Assembly (NCBI GenBank): GCA_038065775.1 | Contig: JBBTQE010000034.1 | Coordinates: forward strand, 1 to 10,398 | Length of the DNA: 10,398 nucleotides | From: JBBTQE01 sp038065775 | GTDB taxonomy: Bacteria > Patescibacteriota > Patescibacteriia > Magasanikbacterales > GWA2-37-8 | Direction of reading: 5' to 3' | Part shown: positions 5,021-10,398 of the stretch, piece after piece | Position numbering within the stretch: the first letter of the stretch is position 1 | Layout: each line of letters starts with the position of its first letter | The notes under the pieces: generated by a model | The model's input: the letters and a program-made list of their open reading frames with translations, nothing else | What the model was told of the DNA's origin: nothing | Database searches by the model: none | Made by a program: the position numbers and the translations under genes

Positions 5021-6745
5021 TTACACATTTTTATCCCCCGGCACTCCGTAGTAGTCGAGAATGAATTTTGCCACATCTTTGAAAACCGGCGCGGCCGTTG
5101 ACTCGGCCCAATTTCTGGCAGGAGCCTCATATTTAACTAGCAGAACAAATTGCGGAGCGCTGGCCGGAAAATACCCCACAAAAGTATGATTGCTTTCTTC
5201 GGCGTACTCTCCGCTTTTGGCAATTTGAGCCGTGCCTGTCTTGGCGGCAATATAATAATCATCCAGCCTAGCTTTTTTTCCGTGCCCGTTTTCTACAACT
5301 GATATTAACATGCCTGTGATTAATTTTCCAGCGCTTGGAGATATAACGACGTCCACAATTTCAGGTTCTGTTTTTTCAATCTTGCCATTTTTATGTCTTA
5401 TTTCCTCCACAATATAAGGCTTTGGCATTTTGCCATCATTGGCCAACGCAGCGTACGCCGCAACTAACTGAATCGGGGTTGCCATAAAACCCTGACCGAA
5501 CGATTCGTTGGCCGCGTATATTTCCGCCTTTTTATCAAACGATGAGATATCGGCCTGCACTTCTGTGTCCAGCTCAACTCCGGTTTTTTTTCCAAAACCA
5601 AATTTTTCCACATACTCCTTAAAACGCAATTGGCCTATTTTTTCCGCGACCCAAATCATACCTGTGTTTATGGAATGCTCCAAAACTCCAGTCATTGTAA
5701 CCTTGCCATATTTTTTACCCTCCGCATTCCGAATCTTGTGCCCATTTACAATTCTCTCCCCAGGATCTACAAAAGATGTGAATGGGCTAACCAACCCAAG
5801 ATCCAGCGCGATGGACATCACTATTGGTTTGAACACCGAGCCTGGTTCATACGAAGTAAAAATTGTTGAATTGTTAAAATAAGCCATATCCTTTACATCC
5901 GCATAATTATTCGGATCGAAATCAGGCGCGCTACACATGGCCAACACAGCTCCGGTTTTTGAATTCAAAACCAAAAGAGAAGCACTCTGCGCTTTAAACT
6001 CCTCAAGTCCTTTTTTAAGCCGTTCGCAGGCATTGTATTCCAAATTCCTGTCTATTGTTAAAAGTAAATCCACGCCATCCTCGGCCTGTTTAACCGTTCG
6101 GCCAGCCAGCGAAATTAGACTTCCGGCCGCGCTCGTTTCTCCGGCCAAAAATCCACTTTTCCCCGCAAGTCTTTTATCCCAATAACCCTCAAGGCCATAA
6201 CTGCCGACCGAATTACCATCTTGGTTAAACCGAACAAACCCAAGGGCGTTAGAACCAAGTTCGCTTTCAGGATAATATCTGAACTCTTCGGCTACAAAAT
6301 TTACACCATTCAAATCCGCATCTTTAATTTTTTGGACAATATCTTCGGATACTTTTTTTGCGATCGGCTCGTATGGATCCTTCCTCTTTAACAATTTTTC
6401 AAGTAACTTGTCAGATTCTTCATCGTCAAAATCAAACAATTTGGAAAGGAAATTTGTGGTGGTTGAAATTTTGTTTTCCGGAATATCGCGCGGAACGGCA
6501 TAAACCAAATAATACTTTCTATTAACCGCCACCGGATATTCTTTTTTATTTCTTGTATCCTGCATGAATATCTCCCCCCTTCTAGGATGGAGCTGTTTGT
6601 AAATTTCGTGCGCGTCCAAAGCGAGGGTTGAGTAATAACCATAATCAACAACCTGCAAAACAAACAGCCTCGCTAAAATTGCGAAAGCGCCAAAAATGAT
6701 AAAAATTGAAACCACTCGCAATGAATTGTCCGAATTCTTGCGCAT
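5021..6745 (-). CDS. ftsI: Class B penicillin-binding protein, FtsI-type septal transpeptidase
   Basis: 574 residues. One membrane anchor at about 11-33 places the enzyme outside the membrane, where it cross-links septal peptidoglycan. The N-terminal pedestal domain includes the conserved LHPRRGEIF (52-60) and SYGLEGYWDKRLAG (182-195). The transpeptidase domain has all three motifs: SVFK (303-306, nucleophile Ser303), SIN (358-360) and KTGT (502-505). Other family landmarks are EPGSVFKP, NESFGQGF (413-420) and ATPIQL. No C-terminal PASTA domain is present. The gene lies 5 nt after gpsA and 9 nt before murF, an arrangement that recalls a reduced division and cell wall (dcw) cluster. FtsI partners with FtsW in the divisome; ftsW is not in this window. 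The alternative, an elongation PBP2, is less likely because of the murF neighbour and the motif spacing. Confidence 0.93.
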   Translation of the reverse strand: MRKNSDNSLRVVSIFIIFGAFAILARLFVLQVVDYGYYSTLALDAHEIYKQLHPRRGEIFMQDTRNKKEYPVAVNRKYYLVYAVPRDIPENKISTTTNFLSKLFDFDDEESDKLLEKLLKRKDPYEPIAKKVSEDIVQKIKDADLNGVNFVAEEFRYYPESELGSNALGFVRFNQDGNSVGSYGLEGYWDKRLAGKSGFLAGETSAAGSLISLAGRTVKQAEDGVDLLLTIDRNLEYNACERLKKGLEEFKAQSASLLVLNSKTGAVLAMCSAPDFDPNNYADVKDMAYFNNSTIFTSYEPGSVFKPIVMSIALDLGLVSPFTSFVDPGERIVNGHKIRNAEGKKYGKVTMTGVLEHSINTGMIWVAEKIGQLRFKEYVEKFGFGKKTGVELDTEVQADISSFDKKAEIYAANESFGQGFMATPIQLVAAYAALANDGKMPKPYIVEEIRHKNGKIEKTEPEIVDVVISPSAGKLITGMLISVVENGHGKKARLDDYYIAAKTGTAQIAKSGEYAEESNHTFVGYFPASAPQFVLLVKYEAPARNWAESTAAPVFKDVAKFILDYYGVPGDKNV

Positions 6746-6750
6746 TGTGT

Positions 6751-7737
6751 TTATTTATAACTCAAAAGTTGTTTGATTCCATCGAGCGGATAAATTTTAT
6801 TCTTAATTATTTTATCTACCACGCCGGCAAACGGCGCGGATATTTTCTTTTTTTTAGTCAAAGATACTAACGACTTAACCGCTTCAAGGCCCTCAACAAT
6901 TTGTCCAACTTTCTTTAGCGCGGAACTCGCGCTCAAACCTGATGCCAACAACTCCCCAAATCTCCTATTTCTGCTCTTTTCGCAGAACGCGGTTCCGGCC
7001 AAATCACCAAGTCCGCACAACTCGTATGCTGTGCCATTTTTTCCGCCCATTTTTTTTACAATCCTATCAAGTTCTTTTAGAGCCTTAACCAGCAAAACTG
7101 ACTTCGTATTCATAGGCATGGCCAGACCATCGCAAATGCCAATCGCGATAGCATAAACATTTTTAAACGAACCGCATAACTCCATCCCAATCAAATCAAA
7201 AATCGGAATGAGTTTTAAATTTTTGTTCTCTAAAACTTTTTTAATCTGGATAACTGTTTTTTTATCTTCAGCCGCGATATTCATGGATGTAAATTGCCCG
7301 CTTGCCATGTCACAGGCAATGGCTGGCCCGGAAATTGCCGCGATTTTTTGATTCTTCAAAAATTTTTTCATCAAAGAAGGAATCAAACTTAAAGATTTCC
7401 CATCAATTCCTTTTGATACATCAACGCAAATCGCGCCTTTCTCCACAAACGAACTTGACTGCTCTATGAGCGTCGGCATAAAAACACTTGGCAGACTGTA
7501 AAAAATAACACGACTGCCTTTTAACGCATCCAGAATTTTACATTCCGGCTTAATATTTGAAGACAACTTTATTCCCGGCAAATACTTCTTATTTTCGCAC
7601 TCATGGGTTATCTGATTAAGCGGTTCAGTATCTCCGGAATAGTTCCACAGACTTACTTTAAACCCATTCAAGCCGACCACATGCGCGATGGCCGTCCCCA
7701 TATTTCCGGCTCCTAAAACCGTAACTTTTGTTGGCAT
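6751..7737 (-). CDS. gpsA: NAD(P)+-dependent glycerol-3-phosphate dehydrogenase
   Basis: 328 residues, the family length. It reduces dihydroxyacetone phosphate to sn-glycerol 3-phosphate, the backbone of bacterial phospholipids. The Rossmann nucleotide-binding loop is GAGNMG (9-14). Further landmarks are KKYLPGIKL (50-58), VSKGID (107-112), SGPAIA (136-141; the family usually has SGPSFA), the catalytic Lys192 in GSFKNVYAIAIGI, and CGLGDLAGTAF followed by SRNRRFGELLASG (255-267). VEGLEAVKSL near the end also fits. It is the first gene of the operon and has its own promoter about 30 nt upstream. Its stop is 5 nt before ftsI, so lipid precursor and septal wall synthesis appear to be transcribed together. 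The Ser-to-Ala change in the SGP motif is minor and is not expected to abolish activity. Confidence 0.95.
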   Translation of the reverse strand: MPTKVTVLGAGNMGTAIAHVVGLNGFKVSLWNYSGDTEPLNQITHECENKKYLPGIKLSSNIKPECKILDALKGSRVIFYSLPSVFMPTLIEQSSSFVEKGAICVDVSKGIDGKSLSLIPSLMKKFLKNQKIAAISGPAIACDMASGQFTSMNIAAEDKKTVIQIKKVLENKNLKLIPIFDLIGMELCGSFKNVYAIAIGICDGLAMPMNTKSVLLVKALKELDRIVKKMGGKNGTAYELCGLGDLAGTAFCEKSRNRRFGELLASGLSASSALKKVGQIVEGLEAVKSLVSLTKKKKISAPFAGVVDKIIKNKIYPLDGIKQLLSYK

Positions 7738-7768
7738 ACAGATTTACATTAACTTGAAATTTACCGTA

Positions 7769-7797
7769 ATTATATATGATTTTTATCTATTAATCAA
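7769..7797 (-). promoter_or_regulatory. Sigma70-type promoter of the gpsA-ftsI-murF-sodA operon
   Basis: On the - strand, TTGATT (7797-7792) and TATAAT (7774-7769) are separated by 17 bp. The -10 is a perfect match and the -35 matches four of six bases. Initiation near 7762 gives a leader of about 25 nt with no clear Shine-Dalgarno sequence. It lies just downstream of the ndk terminator, as expected for the start of a new transcription unit. Confidence 0.72.
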
Positions 7798-7810
7798 ACA
7801 GCGGCGACAA

Positions 7811-7842
7811 AAAAAGACGACCGCCTAAACGACCGTCTTTTT
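7811..7842 (-). terminator. Intrinsic terminator after ndk
   Basis: The - strand transcript reads AAAAAGACGGUCG, a 6-nt loop, then CGGUCGUCUUUUU, giving 13 pairs followed by more U. Two of the inner pairs are G-U, which exist only in the - strand RNA; in + strand RNA they become A-C mismatches. The hairpin therefore terminates ndk, which stops only 8 bp upstream of it. It separates ndk from the gpsA operon. Confidence 0.85.
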
Positions 7843-7850
7843 AAAAAAAA

Positions 7851-8450
7851 TTATTCCAAAATTCCATCCAAATTCACATCATACAGAATCTCTTCGTGCA
7901 ATTGCCTGTAATTAATCAACTCCTCCGCTTCAAACCAAATCGCAATTTCTCTGTCTGCTTCTTCCGGCTTGTCTGAACAATGAATTAAATTCCTGACAGC
8001 TCGCTCATCTTGACTTGATAAATTATAGGAATCCAAAGTGAGATCGCCTCTAATTGTGCCCACATCCGAAGACAACGGCTCTGTGCTTCCAACCAATTTC
8101 TTCACAATCCCAACGGCTTGATTTCCGGATAATACCATTGCCACCACCGGACCTGAAGTCATAAATTTCACCAAAGCGCGGACGATGTCTTTGCCGTATT
8201 CAATCGCCTCTTTATCCGTCGCCAATCCGGCATTTTTGCGTTCGGATATTGTTCTTTCGCCTTTTTGCAAATACCACGCCTCATCTTTATTGTAATGAGT
8301 CCAGCACTGCTCTTCCGTCGGAACGATCATTTTTAACGCCGACAACTTCAAACCGACTCTTTCAAAACGTTTAATAATATCTCCGATCAGGGCTCTCTGC
8401 ACGCCATCGGGCTTAATTATCACAAAGGATTTTTCTTTTGAAGGATGCAT
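7851..8450 (-). CDS. ndk: Nucleoside diphosphate kinase, enlarged form
   Basis: 199 residues, against about 140 for a typical bacterial enzyme. It passes the gamma phosphate of ATP to nucleoside diphosphates through a phosphohistidine. Visible active-site elements are FVIIKPDGVQR (9-19, Lys13), FMTSGPVVAMV (96-106), GTIRGDLTLDS (131-141, Arg134) and the catalytic His157 in NLIHCSDKPEEA (154-165), followed by EIAIWF. The extra length has three parts: about 20-25 residues between HYNKDEAW and VKFMTSGP, about 10 residues ahead of the catalytic histidine (SYNLSSQDERAV), and an acidic tail of about 15 residues. All core residues remain, so activity is expected. The gene stands alone between repeat copy B and its own terminator. 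No convincing promoter was found in the 28 nt between the repeat and the ATG. Confidence 0.93.
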   Translation of the reverse strand: MHPSKEKSFVIIKPDGVQRALIGDIIKRFERVGLKLSALKMIVPTEEQCWTHYNKDEAWYLQKGERTISERKNAGLATDKEAIEYGKDIVRALVKFMTSGPVVAMVLSGNQAVGIVKKLVGSTEPLSSDVGTIRGDLTLDSYNLSSQDERAVRNLIHCSDKPEEADREIAIWFEAEELINYRQLHEEILYDVNLDGILE

Positions 8451-8477
8451 ATTTATAAAATTAATTTAAGCTATATT

Positions 8478-8587
8478 CGAAATGAGTGAATTAAATAATC
8501 TATGAGAAAATAATTAGCTTGCTAAATTATTTTTGAATCAGATTATTTATGAGCGAATGAGAATATATGTGACATATATCCTACCGG
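8478..8587. repeat. Structured intergenic repeat, copy B
   Basis: It shares CGAAATGAGTGA (8478-8489), GAGCGAATGAG (8551-8561) and CCTA[GC]CGG (8580-8587) with the copy at 424-537. The long hairpin runs 8493-8548: AAATAATCT with AGATTATTT, two further pairs, a tandem G-A mismatch (8504-8505 against 8535-8536), ten pairs (8506-8515 with 8525-8534) and the apical GCTTGC. A second hairpin, ATATATG-TGA-CATATAT (8563-8579), follows. Stem bases differ completely from copy A while pairing is kept, which points to selection on the fold or to a family of diverged inverted-repeat elements. It lies 15 bp past the yraN stop and 27 bp before the ndk start, so it may shape either transcript. Confidence 0.72.
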
Positions 8588-8602
8588 ATTTTTTACAAAA
8601 TG

Positions 8603-8953
8603 TCAACAGAAAACGCAAAAACGAAAAGACACGGTTTTTCTGACTCTATTTACGAACAAAATCAAACTGGCCAAAACTATTGAGTCGCCGTTGATATTTT
8701 GTTTGAAACAATAAGCTCGAACTGTCTGATTCATCTTTCTTTTTTTAGAATTTGTGACAGACCAATCATTTGCAAACTCGCTTCCTTGCCGAGTTTTAAC
8801 TTCTATAAAATAATAATCACCGCTTTTTACGGCGATGATGTCAATTTCTCCGAAAGTCGTATGATAATTTCTTTCAACAATTTCAAACCCGTGTCTTTTT
8901 AAAAAATCGCAGGCCAAACCCTCTCCCCAGTTCCCCAGCTCCTTTCTCGGCAT
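8603..8953 (-). CDS. YraN / UPF0102 family putative nuclease, degenerate C-terminus
   Basis: 116 residues, the usual family length. UPF0102 proteins have a restriction-endonuclease-like fold related to archaeal Holliday-junction resolvases; their cellular role is poorly defined. The core is clear: GNWGEGLACDFLKRHGFEI (7-25), ERNYHTTFGEIDIIA (27-41, Glu36 and Asp38) and YYFIEVKTR (47-55, Glu51 and Lys53), which form the PD-(D/E)xK site. SVTNSKKRKM (65-74) matches the family's second half. After NGDS (88-91) the expected RFD-V strand is missing and the protein ends in a Phe/Cys-rich tail. Another frame reads GQFDFVRK and then a stop at this point, so a one-base indel is possible. The start lies 1 nt after the upstream membrane-protein gene. 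Confidence 0.85.
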   Translation of the reverse strand: MPRKELGNWGEGLACDFLKRHGFEIVERNYHTTFGEIDIIAVKSGDYYFIEVKTRQGSEFANDWSVTNSKKRKMNQTVRAYCFKQNINGDSIVLASLILFVNRVRKTVSFRFCVFC

Positions 8954-8954
8954 A

Positions 8955-9359
8955 TTACTTTCGATGCGGCAAATATTTTTCTATGCGCGCCCGTTCCGCT
9001 TCTTCTTTTTTAATTTTAGGAACTCTTTTTGTAAGATAATTTATAATTTTGTAAAGTCGCCAGATAAAAAATACCAACAACAGAACCAACCACCAGCGCC
9101 ATCCCAAAAACCAAACCCCTTCCTGCCTGAAAAACATCCAGACCAACCCGGAAAAACCGACAGCCAAACCCAACATTGCGAATTTTGACATTACGGTTTT
9201 ATCTGATTTTACTTTCGTGTATTGCGAAAAAATCTTCATCAGAAGGCCGATTACTATAACCAAAAGAAATCCGCCGACAAGAATCCATAAAGCCGACCCG
9301 CGCGCGCTTTCCGGCTGACCAAACCAGTAATCCAAAGCAAAAAGATTTTTTAAATTCAT
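8955..9359 (-). CDS. Three-pass membrane protein, function unknown
   Basis: 134 residues. Three hydrophobic segments are predicted by eye at about 23-43, 60-78 and 83-106, followed by a highly charged tail (KRVPKIKKEEAERARIEKYL, 111-130) likely to be cytoplasmic and partly helical. The second loop is rich in tryptophan. No known family is recognised. Its ATG overlaps the stop of the methyltransferase gene by four bases (ATGA), and its own stop lies 1 nt before yraN, so the three are almost certainly translated from one message. Confidence 0.8.
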   Translation of the reverse strand: MNLKNLFALDYWFGQPESARGSALWILVGGFLLVIVIGLLMKIFSQYTKVKSDKTVMSKFAMLGLAVGFSGLVWMFFRQEGVWFLGWRWWLVLLLVFFIWRLYKIINYLTKRVPKIKKEEAERARIEKYLPHRK

Positions 9360-9904
9360 ACCATTTTTTTAAATACCAAAGAATAATTATAATCCCAATC
9401 AATCTTTTCAACTAATTCCAGCCCTTCTTGTTTTGCAAGCTCTATCGCCTGCTGCGGCAAAACCATTGCCTCCGGTTTTGGCCCAAGCAAACCTATCTGT
9501 TTGGCCCAATCGGTTATAACCAGCCTGCCATCTTTTGCCAGCATCCTGGCCGCCTCTTTAATCGCTCCTGCTTTATTTTTTAATAAGAATAATACATTCA
9601 TCATGAAACAGGCGTCAAGAGTTTTGTCTGGAATGGGCGTTTTGCCGCGCAATTCAATATCAGACCAGACCACATGCACATTGTCATAGCCCTCGTCTCG
9701 AGCCATGCTCTTTATGCTTTCCAAAACGTCCTTAACAACATCTACGGCATAAACAATGCCTCTTTCTCCGACTGTTTTGGCCGCCGGAAAAACAAAGTGC
9801 CCGGTTCTGCCGCAACCTAAATCAGCCACACGCTTTCCGGGCGAAAGAGTAATTTTGTCAAAAATTTTATATGGATCAACCAACGCTGTACCGGAGTGAG
9901 TCAT
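9356..9904 (-). CDS. Class I SAM-dependent methyltransferase
   Basis: 182 residues with a Rossmann-type methyltransferase core. Motif I is VADLGCGRTGHF (26-37), which binds the methionine end of SAM. The acidic residue after strand 2 is Asp55 (VYAVDV), which normally holds the ribose. SDIEL (81-85) and LDACFMMNVLFLL (96-108) match motifs III and IV, and GRLVITDW (126-133) is strand 5. It resembles the UbiE-like / Methyltransf_11 and _31 group, but the substrate cannot be told: the protein has only a short N-terminal cap and no recognisable RNA-binding domain. It sits between two small membrane-protein genes, 9 nt after the first and overlapping the second by 4 nt. Confidence 0.9.
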   Translation of the reverse strand: MTHSGTALVDPYKIFDKITLSPGKRVADLGCGRTGHFVFPAAKTVGERGIVYAVDVVKDVLESIKSMARDEGYDNVHVVWSDIELRGKTPIPDKTLDACFMMNVLFLLKNKAGAIKEAARMLAKDGRLVITDWAKQIGLLGPKPEAMVLPQQAIELAKQEGLELVEKIDWDYNYSLVFKKMV

Positions 9905-9913
9905 AAATGTATG

Positions 9914-10156
9914 CTATCTAATAAAAATTTTCCCAACCGTGCCAAATAAAAATCCGGATATCATATTCGTGACCGTAAGAAAACCGAAAAATATGAATGC
10001 CGTTCCGACCAATTTATACATTAAACGAGTTCCTCCATTATAACCAAACTTAGCTTCAGCCCAAGCGCTAGTGCCAAAATTTTGGATAAACCATTCTGTT
10101 TTTAGCACCAAAATAACGCCGATTGCCGCCATCAATATACCAATAATGTAGCGCAT
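9914..10156 (-). CDS. Small two-pass membrane protein, function unknown
   Basis: 80 residues from the ATG at 10156. Two hydrophobic segments at about 2-19 and 48-70 flank a polar loop with WAEAKFGYNGGTRLMYKL, whose G-G-T-R-L-x-Y-K-L pattern is reminiscent of small membrane proteins common in Parcubacteria; that comparison is from memory. The frame opens further upstream at a TTG (10186), adding ten residues that overlap the probable promoter, so the ATG is preferred. It is the first gene of the cluster and is followed after 9 nt by the methyltransferase. Confidence 0.75.
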   Translation of the reverse strand: MRYIIGILMAAIGVILVLKTEWFIQNFGTSAWAEAKFGYNGGTRLMYKLVGTAFIFFGFLTVTNMISGFLFGTVGKIFIR

Positions 10157-10186
10157 AACTGAAAAGATGATAAAAATACTAATCAA

Positions 10187-10195
10187 ATTTTACCA
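10187..10195 (-). promoter_or_regulatory. Candidate extended -10 promoter of the methyltransferase-yraN cluster
   Basis: TGGTAAAAT on the - strand: TAAAAT (10192-10187) matches the -10 consensus at five of six bases and is preceded by TG at the extended position, as at the hsp20 site. No good -35 is seen; the upstream sequence is a pyrimidine-rich tract. Initiation near 10182 would leave about 26 nt before the ATG at 10156. Confidence 0.42.
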
Positions 10196-10285
10196 TTGTT
10201 GAGAAAAAAAGAAAAGAGGCCAGCTGGTCCAAAACATGTGTGCGTTTGTTTGACGAAATCCGAACCTTTTTTGAACGGGACTGAC

Positions 10286-10328
10286 GGCGCGCTTCGCGCC
10301 TACGCCGAGGCTTCGGCGGGCAGGCGCG
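10286..10328. repeat. Nested GC-rich palindromes
   Basis: GGCGCG (10286-10291) pairs with CGCGCC (10295-10300) across 3 nt. CGCGCCT (10295-10301) also pairs with AGGCGCG (10322-10328), enclosing a further hairpin CGCCGA-GGCT-TCGGCG (10303-10318). The first and second arrangements exclude each other. The base composition is far more GC-rich than the surrounding genes. From memory, similar GCC-GAGGC-TTCGGC motifs recur in Parcubacteria contigs, so a dispersed REP-like repeat is likely. No reading frame is present. Confidence 0.65.
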
Positions 10329-10335
10329 TGCCAAA

Positions 10336-10393
10336 CTGAACGTTCAGGCGGGCAAAAAGGAAGGGGGTTGGGGGGAAGGAATTTTTGCCCGCC
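10336..10393. repeat. Palindrome followed by an inverted repeat with a G-tract loop
   Basis: CTGAACGTTCAG (10336-10347) is a perfect 12-bp palindrome. It abuts GGCGGGCAAAAA (from 10347 to 10358), which pairs perfectly with TTTTTGCCCGCC (10382-10393). The 23-nt loop contains four guanine tracts (GG, GGGGG, GGGGGG, GG) separated by AA, TT and AA, enough for a two-tier quadruplex. On the + strand the right arm begins with a T-run, but that is inside the stem, so a simple terminator is not convincing. No gene is seen between 10196 and the window end. Confidence 0.62.
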
Positions 10394-10398
10394 CTCGC

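Noticed and set aside
10157..10186. TTG start giving the first membrane protein ten more residues.
   Set aside because: It is a rare start codon and lies where transcription from the probable promoter would begin.
1..10398. Search for CRISPR arrays, tRNAs, transposase genes and defence genes.
   Set aside because: No regularly spaced repeats, cloverleaf sequences or such protein motifs were seen. The two 110-bp elements are far apart and are not an array.

Overview
The window looks like a piece of a reduced bacterial genome from the Candidate Phyla Radiation (Patescibacteria), most likely Parcubacteria. This is inferred from several features together. The operons are very tight, with gaps of 1-10 nt. 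Shine-Dalgarno sequences are mostly absent. MurF lacks the usual N-terminal domain, the nucleoside diphosphate kinase is enlarged, VanW has a Cys-pair tail, and several small membrane proteins have no recognisable family. Base composition is AT-rich except for a GC-rich palindromic patch at the right edge. No tRNA, rRNA, CRISPR array or transposase gene is visible.

Left edge (1-561). The + strand enters with the last codons of clpP, which stop at an in-frame TAG although ClpP-like coding continues for nine codons beyond it. A near-consensus sigma70 promoter (TTGACA, 17 bp, TATTAT) follows, embedded in a 37-bp hyphenated inverted repeat. It drives a stretch of about 258 nt with no convincing ORF: four strong hairpins and a textbook intrinsic terminator. 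I read this as an independently transcribed structured RNA of unknown class. A 114-bp structured repeat (copy A) fills the gap to the next gene.

Main block (562-7850). All genes here are on the - strand and are read right to left. A promoter at 7769-7797 starts gpsA (glycerol-3-phosphate dehydrogenase), ftsI (division transpeptidase), a MurF-like ligase, sodA (Mn-type superoxide dismutase), a 58-residue membrane protein, hsp20 and vanW. An extended -10 site just ahead of hsp20 may give hsp20-vanW its own transcript. The block joins phospholipid precursor supply, septal peptidoglycan synthesis and wall-associated functions with oxidative and folding stress proteins.

Right block (7851-10195), also - strand. 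Two small membrane-protein genes, a SAM-dependent methyltransferase gene and a YraN-family nuclease gene form a tightly packed cluster (order: membrane, methyltransferase, membrane, yraN). Repeat copy B (110 bp) follows, then ndk, which ends at an intrinsic terminator whose G-U pairs favour the - strand transcript. The two repeat copies have unrelated stem sequences but the same ends, fold, GCTTGC loop and tandem G-A mismatch, and both lie 15-25 bp downstream of a stop codon.

Right edge (10196-10398). No gene is seen. The segment holds nested GC-rich palindromes and a 12-bp inverted repeat enclosing a loop with four G-tracts.
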